From: UBA1422 sp041752735 | GTDB taxonomy: Bacteria > Bacillota > Clostridia > Peptostreptococcales > Anaerovoracaceae | Assembly: GCA_041752735.1 (NCBI GenBank) | Contig: JBGSVW010000021.1 | Location: forward strand, 1 to 57,233 | Direction of reading: 5' to 3' | Length of the DNA stretch: 57,233 nucleotides | Part shown: positions 9,043 to 17,709 of the stretch, one piece after another | How the letters are laid out: each line of letters begins with the position of its first letter | How positions within the stretch are numbered: the stretch's first letter is position 1 | Notes under the pieces: model-generated | What the model was told of the DNA's origin: nothing | The model's database searches: none | Seen by the model: the letters and a program-made list of their open reading frames with translations, nothing else | Position numbers and translations under genes: made by a program

Positions 9043-10206
9043 ATGTACAAAATTGCAACGCTGAATAAAATCTCTACTGTTGGTCTGTCTAAGTTTACAG
9101 ATCGCTATGAATTAATTGATAATTCCGATGATGCTCATGGTATTTTGGTCAGAAGCCATAATATGCACGAGATGGCTTTCTCACCTAATTTACTTGCCAT
9201 AGCAAGAGCAGGTGCCGGTGTAAATAATATTCCGGTAGACAAATGTGCTCAAGCCGGTATCGTGGTTTTTAATACGCCGGGTGCCAATGCCAACGCTGTC
9301 ATGGAACTGGTTCTGTGTGGTATCATTATGGCTGCCCGAAATATCCCCGCAGGAATGCAATGGGTTAAAAGTCTGGATGGAGATGTCAGCAAAGAAGTGG
9401 AATCCGGCAAATCCTGTTACGCAGGCAATGAAGTAGCAGGCAAAACCTTAGGTGTTATTGGCCTTGGCGCAATCGGTGTCAGAGTAGCCAATGCGGCACA
9501 AAAATTAGGCATGAAAGTTGTTGGATATGACCCTTACATCACACTGACTGCTGCACACGAACTGTCAAATAAAATTCCAATGGCCAGTAAATTGGAAACC
9601 TTATTGCCTCTTTGTGACTATGTGACACTTCACGTTCCGGTTACTGAAAATACCAAGGATATGATTGATGACAACTGCTTTGATCAGATGAAAGACGGTG
9701 CAGTCCTACTTAATTTTGCAAGAGACAGCCTGGTAGAAGACGAGGCTTTTGTCAAGGCCATTTCTGGTAGCAAGCTGAAGTATTATGTCAGTGATTTCCC
9801 AAACAACAAAACCATCAATCACGAAAAAATCATTTTGATTCCTCATCTTGGGGCTTCTACCGAAGAAGCAGAAGACAACTGCGCAATTATGGCAGCTGAG
9901 GAAATGATGGACTATCTCGAAAACGGGAACATTACAAATTCGGTTAATTATCCAAACTGCTCTATGGGTCCACTCAATCGGGAAGCAACAGCGCGGATTA
10001 GCATATTGAACAGGAATGTTCCTTCCATGCTGGGAAAAATCACAGGTATCATGGCTGAAATGAATATCAACATCCGTGATTTAACCAATAAGAGCAAGGG
10101 GGATTATGCCTGCACACTCATGGATATCGACTCTGACATTACCGAGGCCGCATTACATAGTGCTTTAGCTGTAGATGGCATCATCCGTATCCGCGTCATC
10201 AAATAG
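9043..10206 (+). CDS. serA: D-3-phosphoglycerate dehydrogenase
   Basis: Oxidises 3-phosphoglycerate with NAD+, the first step of serine synthesis. The 387 residues contain the D-2-hydroxyacid dehydrogenase fold with the NAD motif GLGAIG, substrate-domain GAGVNNIP and the late His in IPHLGAST. A C-terminal ACT domain (about 315-387) may give serine feedback control. It is the short form without an intervening ASB domain. The catalytic-loop arginine motif, usually NxARG, reads NFARDSLV here, so the Arg is retained but the following Gly is Asp. The gene ends in TAG. GAGGTG precedes the ATG. Confidence 0.95.
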   Translation: MYKIATLNKISTVGLSKFTDRYELIDNSDDAHGILVRSHNMHEMAFSPNLLAIARAGAGVNNIPVDKCAQAGIVVFNTPGANANAVMELVLCGIIMAARNIPAGMQWVKSLDGDVSKEVESGKSCYAGNEVAGKTLGVIGLGAIGVRVANAAQKLGMKVVGYDPYITLTAAHELSNKIPMASKLETLLPLCDYVTLHVPVTENTKDMIDDNCFDQMKDGAVLLNFARDSLVEDEAFVKAISGSKLKYYVSDFPNNKTINHEKIILIPHLGASTEEAEDNCAIMAAEEMMDYLENGNITNSVNYPNCSMGPLNREATARISILNRNVPSMLGKITGIMAEMNINIRDLTNKSKGDYACTLMDIDSDITEAALHSALAVDGIIRIRVIK

Positions 10207-10263
10207 TTGTGCATTGAATCCTTTCATTGGCTAACTCGCGAATCGAAATATTTTTAAAATAAA

Positions 10264-10300
10264 AAAAGACCCGATGGCTATTGATGCCATCGGGTCTTTT
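10264..10300. terminator. Bidirectional terminator between serA and the P-ATPase operon
   Basis: AAAAGACCCGATGGC (10264-10278) pairs perfectly with GCCATCGGGTCTTTT (10286-10300) around a 7-base loop. It serves convergent transcription: serA from the left and the long minus-strand operon from the right. Confidence 0.9.
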
Positions 10301-10304
10301 GCGC

Positions 10305-10559
10305 TTATAACACTGCAGGGTCTGAATATAGTACTCCAAGTAGAAATAGCCTTATATCTTCGAATCCAAACAATAAAAGGGCAACTACCCATCCAACTGA
10401 GATGACTAATCCTATCAAATCAATTGACTTAAAACGCATTTTAAAAATCTTGAATAGCATATAGGCTAACAATAATATCATTAAAAATGAAAAACCCCAT
10501 AGAAAGACATCTACTATTGTTTCCCAATGCATTATCAGCCATTCATTTAATAATTCCAT
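10305..10559 (-). CDS. Small membrane protein of unknown function
   Basis: An 84-residue protein with two predicted transmembrane segments (about residues 14-38 and 48-65) joined by a short basic loop (KIFKMRFK). GAGGCAA precedes the ATG. It is the last gene before the terminator, behind the yihY-like gene. I do not recognise a family. Confidence 0.6.
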   Translation of the reverse strand: MELLNEWLIMHWETIVDVFLWGFSFLMILLLAYMLFKIFKMRFKSIDLIGLVISVGWVVALLLFGFEDIRLFLLGVLYSDPAVL

Positions 10560-10610
10560 TCTAATTGCCTCGTTTCTGTAAGCTAAAAGCAGTGTACTGA
10601 TTCATGAAAA

Positions 10611-11453
10611 CTAATCGATTTGTTCAATAATTATATCATCGCTGGTGTCCATCCATACCTTGTTAAATAGCATCCCCAGACAAAGCACCCAAGCGAGAAA
10701 ATAAAACCAAAACATCAACGCCACAAGATTTGCTAAAGACCCATACAGAATGTCATAATCCATAATCTGATCCACATAAAGAGAATATACCCACGTGACG
10801 AGCAATAGGCCGATGGAGGCAAAAATACTACCTGGAATGATTTCCCGATATCTAACTTTCGTACTGGGCATACTATAATAGTCATAACTAATCATGAAAA
10901 AGTACATTGCAGCAGCCAGAGGCCACCTCAGAACGAGCCATAACTGAGGTGCAAAATCTTGTATTCCCAAGATGCTTAGCACTAATTCCAAAATATGCTG
11001 ACCGTAAACCAACACCACCAGCGACATAATTAATGTCAATATCGTAATGCTCATGGAAACTACTGCGCGAAATCGTTCACGAAAATAACCATTTCCTGTG
11101 GTTCTACCATCGGTCATGGTGAAGTTTGTAATTCTAACCAATGCGAATTTAGCTCTGGAGGATGCCCAAAGTGCCACAAACACCAACAAAAGATTAGACC
11201 CCAATGCAACTTTATAAGAAAGTAGCCGTTTGATGGTTTCCGCCACTTCACCGGAAGCATATTTTAGCAACCAATCTACAAGGGAATCTAACGATGTACC
11301 AAAAATGGCACCGGCAATCTGGGAGACCAGAATGATTATTGGTACCAAAGAAAGAACAAAAAAGAATGCCAGTTGTCCGGCAAACCCCTGATAATAGGGG
11401 TCTCGAAACTGCTTAATGCCAAGTGTAATCATTTTAATAATTCTTTTTTTCAT
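10611..11453 (-). CDS. YihY/BrkB family membrane protein
   Basis: A 280-residue integral membrane protein with about six hydrophobic segments. It shows the usual YihY/UPF0761 features: an N-terminal FAGQLAFFFVLSLVPIIILV helix and a C-terminal segment with NLVALMFWFYFLAWVLCLG. The family was once annotated as ribonuclease BN, which is not supported, and its function is unknown. It follows rdgB by five bases in the same operon. Confidence 0.88.
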   Translation of the reverse strand: MKKRIIKMITLGIKQFRDPYYQGFAGQLAFFFVLSLVPIIILVSQIAGAIFGTSLDSLVDWLLKYASGEVAETIKRLLSYKVALGSNLLLVFVALWASSRAKFALVRITNFTMTDGRTTGNGYFRERFRAVVSMSITILTLIMSLVVLVYGQHILELVLSILGIQDFAPQLWLVLRWPLAAAMYFFMISYDYYSMPSTKVRYREIIPGSIFASIGLLLVTWVYSLYVDQIMDYDILYGSLANLVALMFWFYFLAWVLCLGMLFNKVWMDTSDDIIIEQID

Positions 11454-11458
11454 GGCAT

Positions 11459-12064
11459 TTATCCCCGAATGTTATCCTGACACAGCAACTCTTTCAAGAT
11501 TTGAAGAGCTTTTCCTCGATGGCTGATTTGGTTTTTTTCCTCAGCTGTTAGTTCCGAATAAGTCACTTCTTTTCCGTCAGGAACAAACAATGGGTCATAG
11601 CCAAAACCACCATCTCCCCTTGCTTCTTCCAACAAAATGCCTTTCGTTTCCCCTCGGGCAACCAATACCTTTCCATCAGGGAAAATCAATGTAATCACAG
11701 ACACAAACCTAGCTCCCCGCTTCTCTTTTGGCACACCTTTTAGTAAATCAAGAAGCTTTTTGTTGTTGGCTTTATCGTCACATTCTTTTCCAGCAAACCG
11801 AGCGGAATAAACCCCTGGGTCCCCATTTAGCCAATCCACTTCAAGTCCTGAATCATCAGCAATGGTGGGGCAACCTGCAATCTTCATGATTTCAAACGCT
11901 TTTTTGTATGAATTTTCTTCAAAAGTAACGCCGTCTTCTTCGATTTCAGTCGTAGGTAGTCCGGCATCATCCCGAGAAATGATTGTCATTCCAAAATCTT
12001 TTGTTATTTCTTCCATTTCCCTGAGTTTCTTGGGGTTTCTGGATGCTGCAATTACTACTGTCAT
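11459..12064 (-). CDS. rdgB: XTP/dITP diphosphatase (RdgB/HAM1)
   Basis: Hydrolyses non-canonical purine nucleoside triphosphates (XTP, dITP, ITP) to monophosphates and so cleans the nucleotide pool. The 201 residues match the family: ASRNPKKLREM at the N-terminus, the catalytic Asp region TIADDSGLEVDWLNGDPGVYSARFAG, GFGYDPLF and the terminal SHRGKALQ. GAGGACC precedes the ATG. Confidence 0.96.
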   Translation of the reverse strand: MTVVIAASRNPKKLREMEEITKDFGMTIISRDDAGLPTTEIEEDGVTFEENSYKKAFEIMKIAGCPTIADDSGLEVDWLNGDPGVYSARFAGKECDDKANNKKLLDLLKGVPKEKRGARFVSVITLIFPDGKVLVARGETKGILLEEARGDGGFGYDPLFVPDGKEVTYSELTAEEKNQISHRGKALQILKELLCQDNIRG

Positions 12065-12091
12065 TCTAGGTCCTCATATCGTCCAGATTCA

Positions 12092-14167
12092 TTAATACTT
12101 GTATTTGCTTTTCTTCATTTTTCGGATTCGCATTTTGGGCTTTTCATTTCTTTTGGTTTTTGATTTAAAAATGCTTTTGTCATAGCCGCGACGTTTTTTG
12201 CGCCTGTTGCGGACATAAAATACGATTCCAACAATAATCACGATTGGAATTAATAGTATGCCTGCAAGCATTAACCCTACATGGTTTGGCTGCTTTAGTA
12301 ATGCAATCGGGTTGAAGCTATTGTTCAATATTTTCCGACCTTCCGGTGCCGAGTATTTGGCAGGAATTGCATCTCCAGTAAATGAATCGATGTAAGATGC
12401 CACAGCATACCATGCCTTCAACTCATCTTCGTTGTTATAAATAAGATTCTTTTCAAAGTCTTCAATCACCAAACCTTCTTTATCCTTGGGGGTGACTGAC
12501 AACAAGCCATAGGAACCATCTTCTACCAAACCAAGCATCTGGCAAGTATACAGGTCTGCAACTACGCGATAAAGCTTGTTGTTATCCAATTTTTCTTTTG
12601 TTCCATCAGCCTTCATTAACTGAATATCCGTCGCACGATTTAAAAACAATCGTTTGTCATTAATGGTATAGGATAGCCCACTGAAATATAATCGGGCTTC
12701 AGTCATCATTTTGGAAACGGATGCATCCACTTCTGCTGCAGCTTTTAACTCTTTTCCCGTCAAGTAAACACTTACAAGTGGATAACCCGATATTCCATCC
12801 GGTCCGATTCCCAACGAGCTGATGTTATATGCATCTGCAACTGTGACATCACCTTTAGCAATTGATCCACGAACAACACCGTTGGGGACGACAGCAACAT
12901 CAACGGGGACATAATTAGAGCCTTCAGCCTGTTGTACCGCATAGATGAATGAATCTGCAATCAAATTGCCCAAGGTGTCTTCTCCCTGCTCATCACCAAA
13001 AATATCCATGGATGTGAAGCTATATGAGTTGAAAGCCAGAACATCGTCATAACTGTATCCGAACGCTGAAAAGTATTCAGTGTCTACCAGTGTCCTGTAC
13101 CCATCAACTGTCTGTTGAATTGCCTCATTACCTATTACTTTTGAATCTAATGGAATCAACTTATAATCTGATACCGTGTATCCATCACTTTCCTTATTGA
13201 GTACTAAATGACCTGCATAGTCTGAATAAGCCCCACTGCCAACAATAGTGGTAGTGCCAACAATGATTTCATCTTCCAGCACATCATGGCTGTGACCACT
13301 GATTATGACATCAATGTCGGGCACGGCATTAGCGAGCATGATATCTTCCGATTCATCCCCATCATCATAATAGTATCCACTATGAGAGAGGCATAAAATC
13401 AAATCAGCCTCGCCATTTCTTTTTATTTCAGCGACAAGTTCTTTGGCTCTAGCAATATAGTCTTTCCAGAGAACTCCTGCTTCCGGTGCCTGGCTGATTG
13501 CTTCCAAACCCATTAAACCAAAGACTGCCATTTTTATGCCTTGCTTTTCAACAATGACATAATCCTTGACCCCATATTGATCCATGGCTGTTTTTAATTT
13601 GGTGGCTGCAGGCGCTAACGTCTTGTCTGCCAGTGTTGCTTTCCAATCAATGTTGGATTGGACAATCTGGGGCATCAGTGCATACTTGTTTTCCACCCAA
13701 GAGTAAAACCCGGAATCTTCCTTGTATACCTTAATAAATTCTGCTCCGGTTCCTTTGAACTGCACTGCCGTGTTAAGCATTTTTGTCAGTCCATCTGGCC
13801 TATAATCAAATTCATGATTCCCTAATGTCACCACGTCATAGCGCATTTGGCCCAGCATCCTAAGTTCAGAAGCTTCTGATTTAAAGATGGTTTGAAATGG
13901 GGTTCCCATAGAAAAATCTCCGGCATCCAATAAGAAAGATTCCGGATACTTGATGTTGATTTCATCCACGATGGTTTTAAGTTTGGCAAAACCGCCAACA
14001 CTTTCCTGCGCATCCAGATGAGAATGCATATCTCCCGTGAATATAATGGAAACCTGGTTGTTGTTCGTAGCGGTGTCTGCCTCCGCTTGGAGGCCAAAAA
14101 TGGCAATTGAGAAAGTAAGCACAACAACCAATGACAGACTGAATAGAGCTTTCAAAATCTTTGTCAT
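12092..14167 (-). CDS. Membrane-anchored 5'-nucleotidase / 2',3'-cyclic phosphodiesterase family protein
   Basis: An exported metallophosphoesterase of the UshA/YfkN type. It has a signal peptide (residues 1-31), a calcineurin-like domain with FTGDMHSHLD, DAGDFSMGT, LGNHEFDY, SHSG and ISGHSHD metal-ligand motifs, then a C-terminal 5'-nucleotidase domain (about 360-600). A single transmembrane helix (about 640-660) precedes a Lys/Arg-rich tail, so it stays attached outside the membrane. No LPXTG motif is present. The exact substrate is not predictable. Confidence 0.9.
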   Translation of the reverse strand: MTKILKALFSLSLVVVLTFSIAIFGLQAEADTATNNNQVSIIFTGDMHSHLDAQESVGGFAKLKTIVDEINIKYPESFLLDAGDFSMGTPFQTIFKSEASELRMLGQMRYDVVTLGNHEFDYRPDGLTKMLNTAVQFKGTGAEFIKVYKEDSGFYSWVENKYALMPQIVQSNIDWKATLADKTLAPAATKLKTAMDQYGVKDYVIVEKQGIKMAVFGLMGLEAISQAPEAGVLWKDYIARAKELVAEIKRNGEADLILCLSHSGYYYDDGDESEDIMLANAVPDIDVIISGHSHDVLEDEIIVGTTTIVGSGAYSDYAGHLVLNKESDGYTVSDYKLIPLDSKVIGNEAIQQTVDGYRTLVDTEYFSAFGYSYDDVLAFNSYSFTSMDIFGDEQGEDTLGNLIADSFIYAVQQAEGSNYVPVDVAVVPNGVVRGSIAKGDVTVADAYNISSLGIGPDGISGYPLVSVYLTGKELKAAAEVDASVSKMMTEARLYFSGLSYTINDKRLFLNRATDIQLMKADGTKEKLDNNKLYRVVADLYTCQMLGLVEDGSYGLLSVTPKDKEGLVIEDFEKNLIYNNEDELKAWYAVASYIDSFTGDAIPAKYSAPEGRKILNNSFNPIALLKQPNHVGLMLAGILLIPIVIIVGIVFYVRNRRKKRRGYDKSIFKSKTKRNEKPKMRIRKMKKSKYKY

Positions 14168-14180
14168 TCGACTACCCTCA

Positions 14181-14540
14181 TTATTTTTCGACGTATAGTT
14201 TCAGGCCTACCAGAAGGCAGCCTTCGAGATATTCAATTTTGTTATCTTTTAAATACTGTACAAGCTCGTCGCTTTCAGCACCGGGTTGAATGACCACAGC
14301 CTTAAAGTCTTTTTTGCACTCTTGCATAAGAGCCAATCCTTTGGCAGGATGAATGCACAGATCGATAATATCCAAATCCCCAGGAATGTCATTCAGGGAG
14401 ACCAGTTCTTTGCCTACCGGAAACACCTCATAACCATTTTTAATCATCTTTTTCTTTATCTTATGAGCATACTTATCTTCATTGATTGTATCTCCAACTA
14501 CGGCAAAGACCTTCTGGTTCATCACTTCTTTTAAATCCAT
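14181..14540 (-). CDS. CoA-binding domain protein (YccU-like)
   Basis: A 119-residue stand-alone Rossmann domain of the CoA_binding_2 family. VFAVVGDT replaces the usual glycine-rich ALVGAS, followed by KIKKKMIKNGYEVFPVGK and the typical DIIDLCIHP. The family resembles the CoA-binding part of succinyl-CoA synthetase; its role is unknown. AAGGAGG precedes the ATG. It lies between the P-ATPase and the nucleotidase genes in one transcription unit. Confidence 0.8.
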   Translation of the reverse strand: MDLKEVMNQKVFAVVGDTINEDKYAHKIKKKMIKNGYEVFPVGKELVSLNDIPGDLDIIDLCIHPAKGLALMQECKKDFKAVVIQPGAESDELVQYLKDNKIEYLEGCLLVGLKLYVEK

Positions 14541-14576
14541 GGGATTCGTCCTCCTTTTCTGTTAGTACCATTATAC

Positions 14577-17255
14577 TCACTTGGTGTCTTTATTGTAAAT
14601 CTTTTTTCGTAAGACCTGACCCAACACCATAATTTCGTGAATCCATAATGGTACAGTTGCCAATACGGTTAGTATCGCCCACTCGTTGAGGGAAAGTGCA
14701 ACAGTCCCAAATACACCAGTGAGGAACGGTATTTCGGTGACAGCCACCTGCATGGCAAATCCTGCAAGGACTGCAATAATCATCATTTTGTTGTTAAGGT
14801 GGTTCATGCGAAAAACAGATTTGTGGAAGTTTCGCACACCGATTGCATTAAATAATTGGGTAATCGCCAACGTTGTAAATGCATATGTTTGCGCATGAAT
14901 CAATATGTCTTCATTCTTAAGCATCTCATTAATATTGGCTAAAGTAATAGTCATGTTAGCATCAAGCATATGTTGAATTGGGCTAAACAAGAAGGCTGTC
15001 AGTGTTACAAGCCCAATCACAGTGCCAAAAACAATCATGAACGCCATTCCACCGTGGGAAAACATGCTTTCTTTTGGATTTCTAGGTGGTCCATTCATGA
15101 TGTCTTTATCACCGGTATCAACACCAAGTGCCAGTGCCGGCAAAGAATCTGTTATTAGGTTGACCCATAGGATATGAATCGCCTTTAAGGGAGATGCCAA
15201 CCCGATTCCGATTGCTACCAGCATGGTGATGATTTCTCCAAGATTTGAAGAAAGGAGGAAAAGAACACTTTTTCTGATGTTATTATAGATGTTTCGACCC
15301 TCTTCAATGGCTTTTTCGATGGTGGCAAAGTTATCATCTGTTAGAATCATATCTGCCGCCCCTTTGGCTACATCCGTGCCGGTGATTCCCATGGCAACAC
15401 CAATATCCGCAATTTTTAGGGAAGGTGCATCGTTCACGCCGTCACCGGTCATGGACACTATGTTACCATGAGATTTAAAAGCGTTTACAATCATTACTTT
15501 GTTTTCAGGCGATACTCTGGCGAAAACACGAAGACTACGTGATGCCTCATTGAGTTCTTCTTGTGTCATGTTGTTTAATTCATCGCCGGTAATGCATTGA
15601 TCCTCTCTTTCTGCAATGCCTAACTCTTTGGCTATGGCATATGCAGTATCTTTATGATCTCCGGTTATCATGATTGTAATAACTGAAGCTTTCTTGAAAA
15701 CAGCTACAGCATCCCTGGCCTCCGGTCTTGGCGGATCAATCATGCCAACCAATCCCACAAATGCCAACTCTGTCTCAGTGGCGGTATCGTCACCTACTTT
15801 GATTGCCAACGCTAATACTCGGAGAGCATTTTGAGCCATTTCTTTGGCCGCGATTTCTATTTTTTGCTTATCTTCTTGTGTAATCAAGCGACGGACACCC
15901 TCAATTTGAATCTCCCTGCAATTCAATAGTATTCGGTCCATGGCGCCTTTCGTGTATGCGATGACTTCCGAAGAATCAGGATTCTTATGGACAGTCGTCA
16001 TCATTTTTCTAACCGAATCAAAGGGCTGCTCGCAAACCCTAGGATGATTTTTCTCTAACTCTTTCTTTGATATACCAAATTTTTCTCCCAGGTCAAGCAA
16101 TGCCAATTCAGTAGGATCACCCAATCTGGTGCTTTCATGAATAGATGCATCTGTGCATAGGATAAATCCGTTGATTAGCAAGCGATTTGTGTTGTAATTG
16201 AGTTTGTTCACATCAGACATGTTTTCATCCATGTACACTTGTGTGACCGTCATTTTATTTTGGGTCAAGGTGCCCGTTTTGTCGGAACATACTACGCTTA
16301 CAGAACCCAACGTCTCTACTGCAGGAAGTTTCCGAACGATGGTGTTTACTTTCACCATCCTTTGAACGCCCAACGCAAGCACTATGGTGACAACCGCAGG
16401 CAAGCCTTCCGGCACTGCTGCTACGGCAAGAGAAATTGCGGTTATAAACATCTCTATGACATCTCTTCCTTGAGCCAAGGCGAGTATAAACAGAATCACA
16501 CAAAGAACTACTGCAACGATACCTAACAATTTCCCCAGGTCTGCCAATCTTTTTTGCAGTGGGGTCATTTCGTCGATTGACTCATTTATTAGCTTGGCTA
16601 TTTTACCAATTTCAGTCTCCATTCCAGTCCTGACAATGACACCTTCCCCCCTGCCATAAGACACATGGGTGGAAAGATATGCCATATTAAGGCGGTCGCC
16701 TAACGTTACTTCTCCGGGTGCAACAAATTCCGCATCCTTTTGAACCGGGACAGATTCTCCTGTTAATGCAGATTCCTCTATTTTTAAGTTAATGGCAGTG
16801 ATTAAACGAAGATCCGCAGGGACAATCCTACCGGCCTCCAGCAACACAATGTCACCAGGTACAAGTTCTCCTGCAGGAACCTCCATATGGATGCCATCCC
16901 GCCTTACTAACGCAATGGGGCTTGAAAGTTTCTTTAAAGCTTCTAAAGATTTCTCGGCTTTCGCTTCCTGCACCACCCCGATAATTGCATTTAGTAAAAT
17001 AACTGCCATGATGATTGCTGCATCCCCGAATTCCTTTAAAAAAAGAGAAATGACAACAGCGACCAACAAAATATAAATAAGTGGATCGTTCAGCTGAGAA
17101 AAGAATTTTTGCACCATGGTTTTAGGTTTCTTCTCTTCGAAAGTATTGGTCCCATACTGCTCCAATCTCGCCTTTGCCTCTTCCAACGTCAACCCCTCCT
17201 GTGGGTTTACGCCCATCTCGGTTAGGACCTGGGTTGTTAATCTTTGTTCAAACAT
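14577..17255 (-). CDS. Cation-transporting P-type ATPase (P2A, Ca2+/Mn2+ type)
   Basis: An 892-residue ATP-driven cation exporter of the SERCA/PMR1 group. It shows an N-terminal cation ATPase domain, the actuator TGES motif (165-168), the membrane ion-site motif PEGLP (282-286), the phosphorylated Asp325 in SDKTGTL, KGAMD in the nucleotide-binding domain, TGDHKDTA, and the hinge TGDGVND. About ten transmembrane segments are present. PEGLP and the P2A type argue for Ca2+ and/or Mn2+. The leader carries a yybP-ykoY (Mn2+) riboswitch, which favours manganese efflux as a physiological job. It heads a run that reaches the terminator at 10.3 kb. Confidence 0.93.
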   Translation of the reverse strand: MFEQRLTTQVLTEMGVNPQEGLTLEEAKARLEQYGTNTFEEKKPKTMVQKFFSQLNDPLIYILLVAVVISLFLKEFGDAAIIMAVILLNAIIGVVQEAKAEKSLEALKKLSSPIALVRRDGIHMEVPAGELVPGDIVLLEAGRIVPADLRLITAINLKIEESALTGESVPVQKDAEFVAPGEVTLGDRLNMAYLSTHVSYGRGEGVIVRTGMETEIGKIAKLINESIDEMTPLQKRLADLGKLLGIVAVVLCVILFILALAQGRDVIEMFITAISLAVAAVPEGLPAVVTIVLALGVQRMVKVNTIVRKLPAVETLGSVSVVCSDKTGTLTQNKMTVTQVYMDENMSDVNKLNYNTNRLLINGFILCTDASIHESTRLGDPTELALLDLGEKFGISKKELEKNHPRVCEQPFDSVRKMMTTVHKNPDSSEVIAYTKGAMDRILLNCREIQIEGVRRLITQEDKQKIEIAAKEMAQNALRVLALAIKVGDDTATETELAFVGLVGMIDPPRPEARDAVAVFKKASVITIMITGDHKDTAYAIAKELGIAEREDQCITGDELNNMTQEELNEASRSLRVFARVSPENKVMIVNAFKSHGNIVSMTGDGVNDAPSLKIADIGVAMGITGTDVAKGAADMILTDDNFATIEKAIEEGRNIYNNIRKSVLFLLSSNLGEIITMLVAIGIGLASPLKAIHILWVNLITDSLPALALGVDTGDKDIMNGPPRNPKESMFSHGGMAFMIVFGTVIGLVTLTAFLFSPIQHMLDANMTITLANINEMLKNEDILIHAQTYAFTTLAITQLFNAIGVRNFHKSVFRMNHLNNKMMIIAVLAGFAMQVAVTEIPFLTGVFGTVALSLNEWAILTVLATVPLWIHEIMVLGQVLRKKIYNKDTK

Positions 17256-17298
17256 GTGATACTCCTTCAGACATTTTGCCTGCTAGTCTTATGTGTAA

Positions 17299-17352
17299 CA
17301 AAAAAGACTTTAGCCCGACATTTCAGAAATTACTGGTGGTGCTAAAAGTCTT
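17299..17352 (-). terminator. Riboswitch-controlled terminator before the P-ATPase
   Basis: On the minus strand AAGACTTTTAGC (17341-17352) can pair with GCTAAAGTCTT (17304-17314), followed by a T-run. Its 5' arm is the same segment that forms the 3' side of the riboswitch P1 stem, so aptamer folding and termination should exclude each other. Confidence 0.75.
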
Positions 17353-17427
17353 GTTACCTGACGGGTTTATGTCCAGACTTATGAAAAAGTCGGTTGTTGA
17401 ACCATAAACTTAAAACTACTCCCTTTT
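17344..17427 (-). ncRNA. yybP-ykoY (manganese) riboswitch aptamer
   Basis: The leader has the family's conserved blocks in order: AAAAGGGAGTAG at the 5' side (17416-17427), a long stem (GTTTATG pairing with CATAAAC) carrying the internal hairpin GACTTTTTCATAAGTC, a CC-CGTCA-GG arm, and the 3' block TAACAAGACTTTT, equivalent to the usual TAGCAAGACCTTT. The P1 stem pairs AAAAG with CTTTT. The class binds Mn2+ and often controls P-type ATPases. Because the P1 3' strand is shared with the terminator arm, ligand should turn the gene on. Confidence 0.82.
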
Positions 17428-17444
17428 ATGCAATTAATAAATAT

Positions 17445-17473
17445 ATGATAATGTATCCTCCTTTTATTGTCAA
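17445..17473 (-). promoter_or_regulatory. Promoter of the riboswitch-P-ATPase unit
   Basis: A consensus TTGACA (17468-17473), 17-base spacer and TATCAT (17445-17450) lie directly upstream, placing the transcript start about ten bases before the conserved aptamer 5' block. Confidence 0.7.
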
Positions 17474-17481
17474 TGTTAAGC

Positions 17482-17518
17482 AAAAAAAAGCGCCTATGGC
17501 TTTTCGACAGACGCTTTC
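17482..17518 (-). terminator. Terminator of the feo operon
   Basis: On the minus strand AAAGCG pairs with CGCTTT, with further pairing inside the stem, and is followed by eight T residues. It follows the small Feo accessory gene and ends the feoA-feoB unit. Confidence 0.8.
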
Positions 17519-17529
17519 ATTTCTTCTCA

Positions 17530-17709
17530 TTATTTTTTCTGAATATCTTTGCAACTACCTGCCATCCCGCATCCATTACAGGAAGTACCACAGGATGTGA
17601 TTCCCTTTTTTTTATCATTAAGCATTTTTCGTATCACAATCGAAATCAGCCCAATCAATATCAAAGTCACTAAAATTGTGGAGATATTTTCAATTATCCA
17701 ATCCATCAT
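17530..17709 (-). CDS. FeoB-associated Cys-rich membrane protein
   Basis: A 59-residue protein with one N-terminal transmembrane helix (about residues 8-27), a basic stretch (RKMLNDKKK) and a cysteine-rich tail with the spacing CGTSCNGCGMAGSC. This is the pattern of the small FeoB-associated family found behind feoB in Firmicutes; a role in iron handling at the FeoB pore is inferred in the literature but not shown here. The start ATG overlaps the feoB stop (ATGA), with GGAGAAAG upstream, so translation should be coupled. Confidence 0.88.
   Translation of the reverse strand: MMDWIIENISTILVTLILIGLISIVIRKMLNDKKKGITSCGTSCNGCGMAGSCKDIQKK

Noticed and set aside
10207..10262. Pyrrolysine readthrough extension of SerA
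   Set aside because: SerA ends at the normal position after its ACT domain, and the 17 codons before the next stop have no family match.
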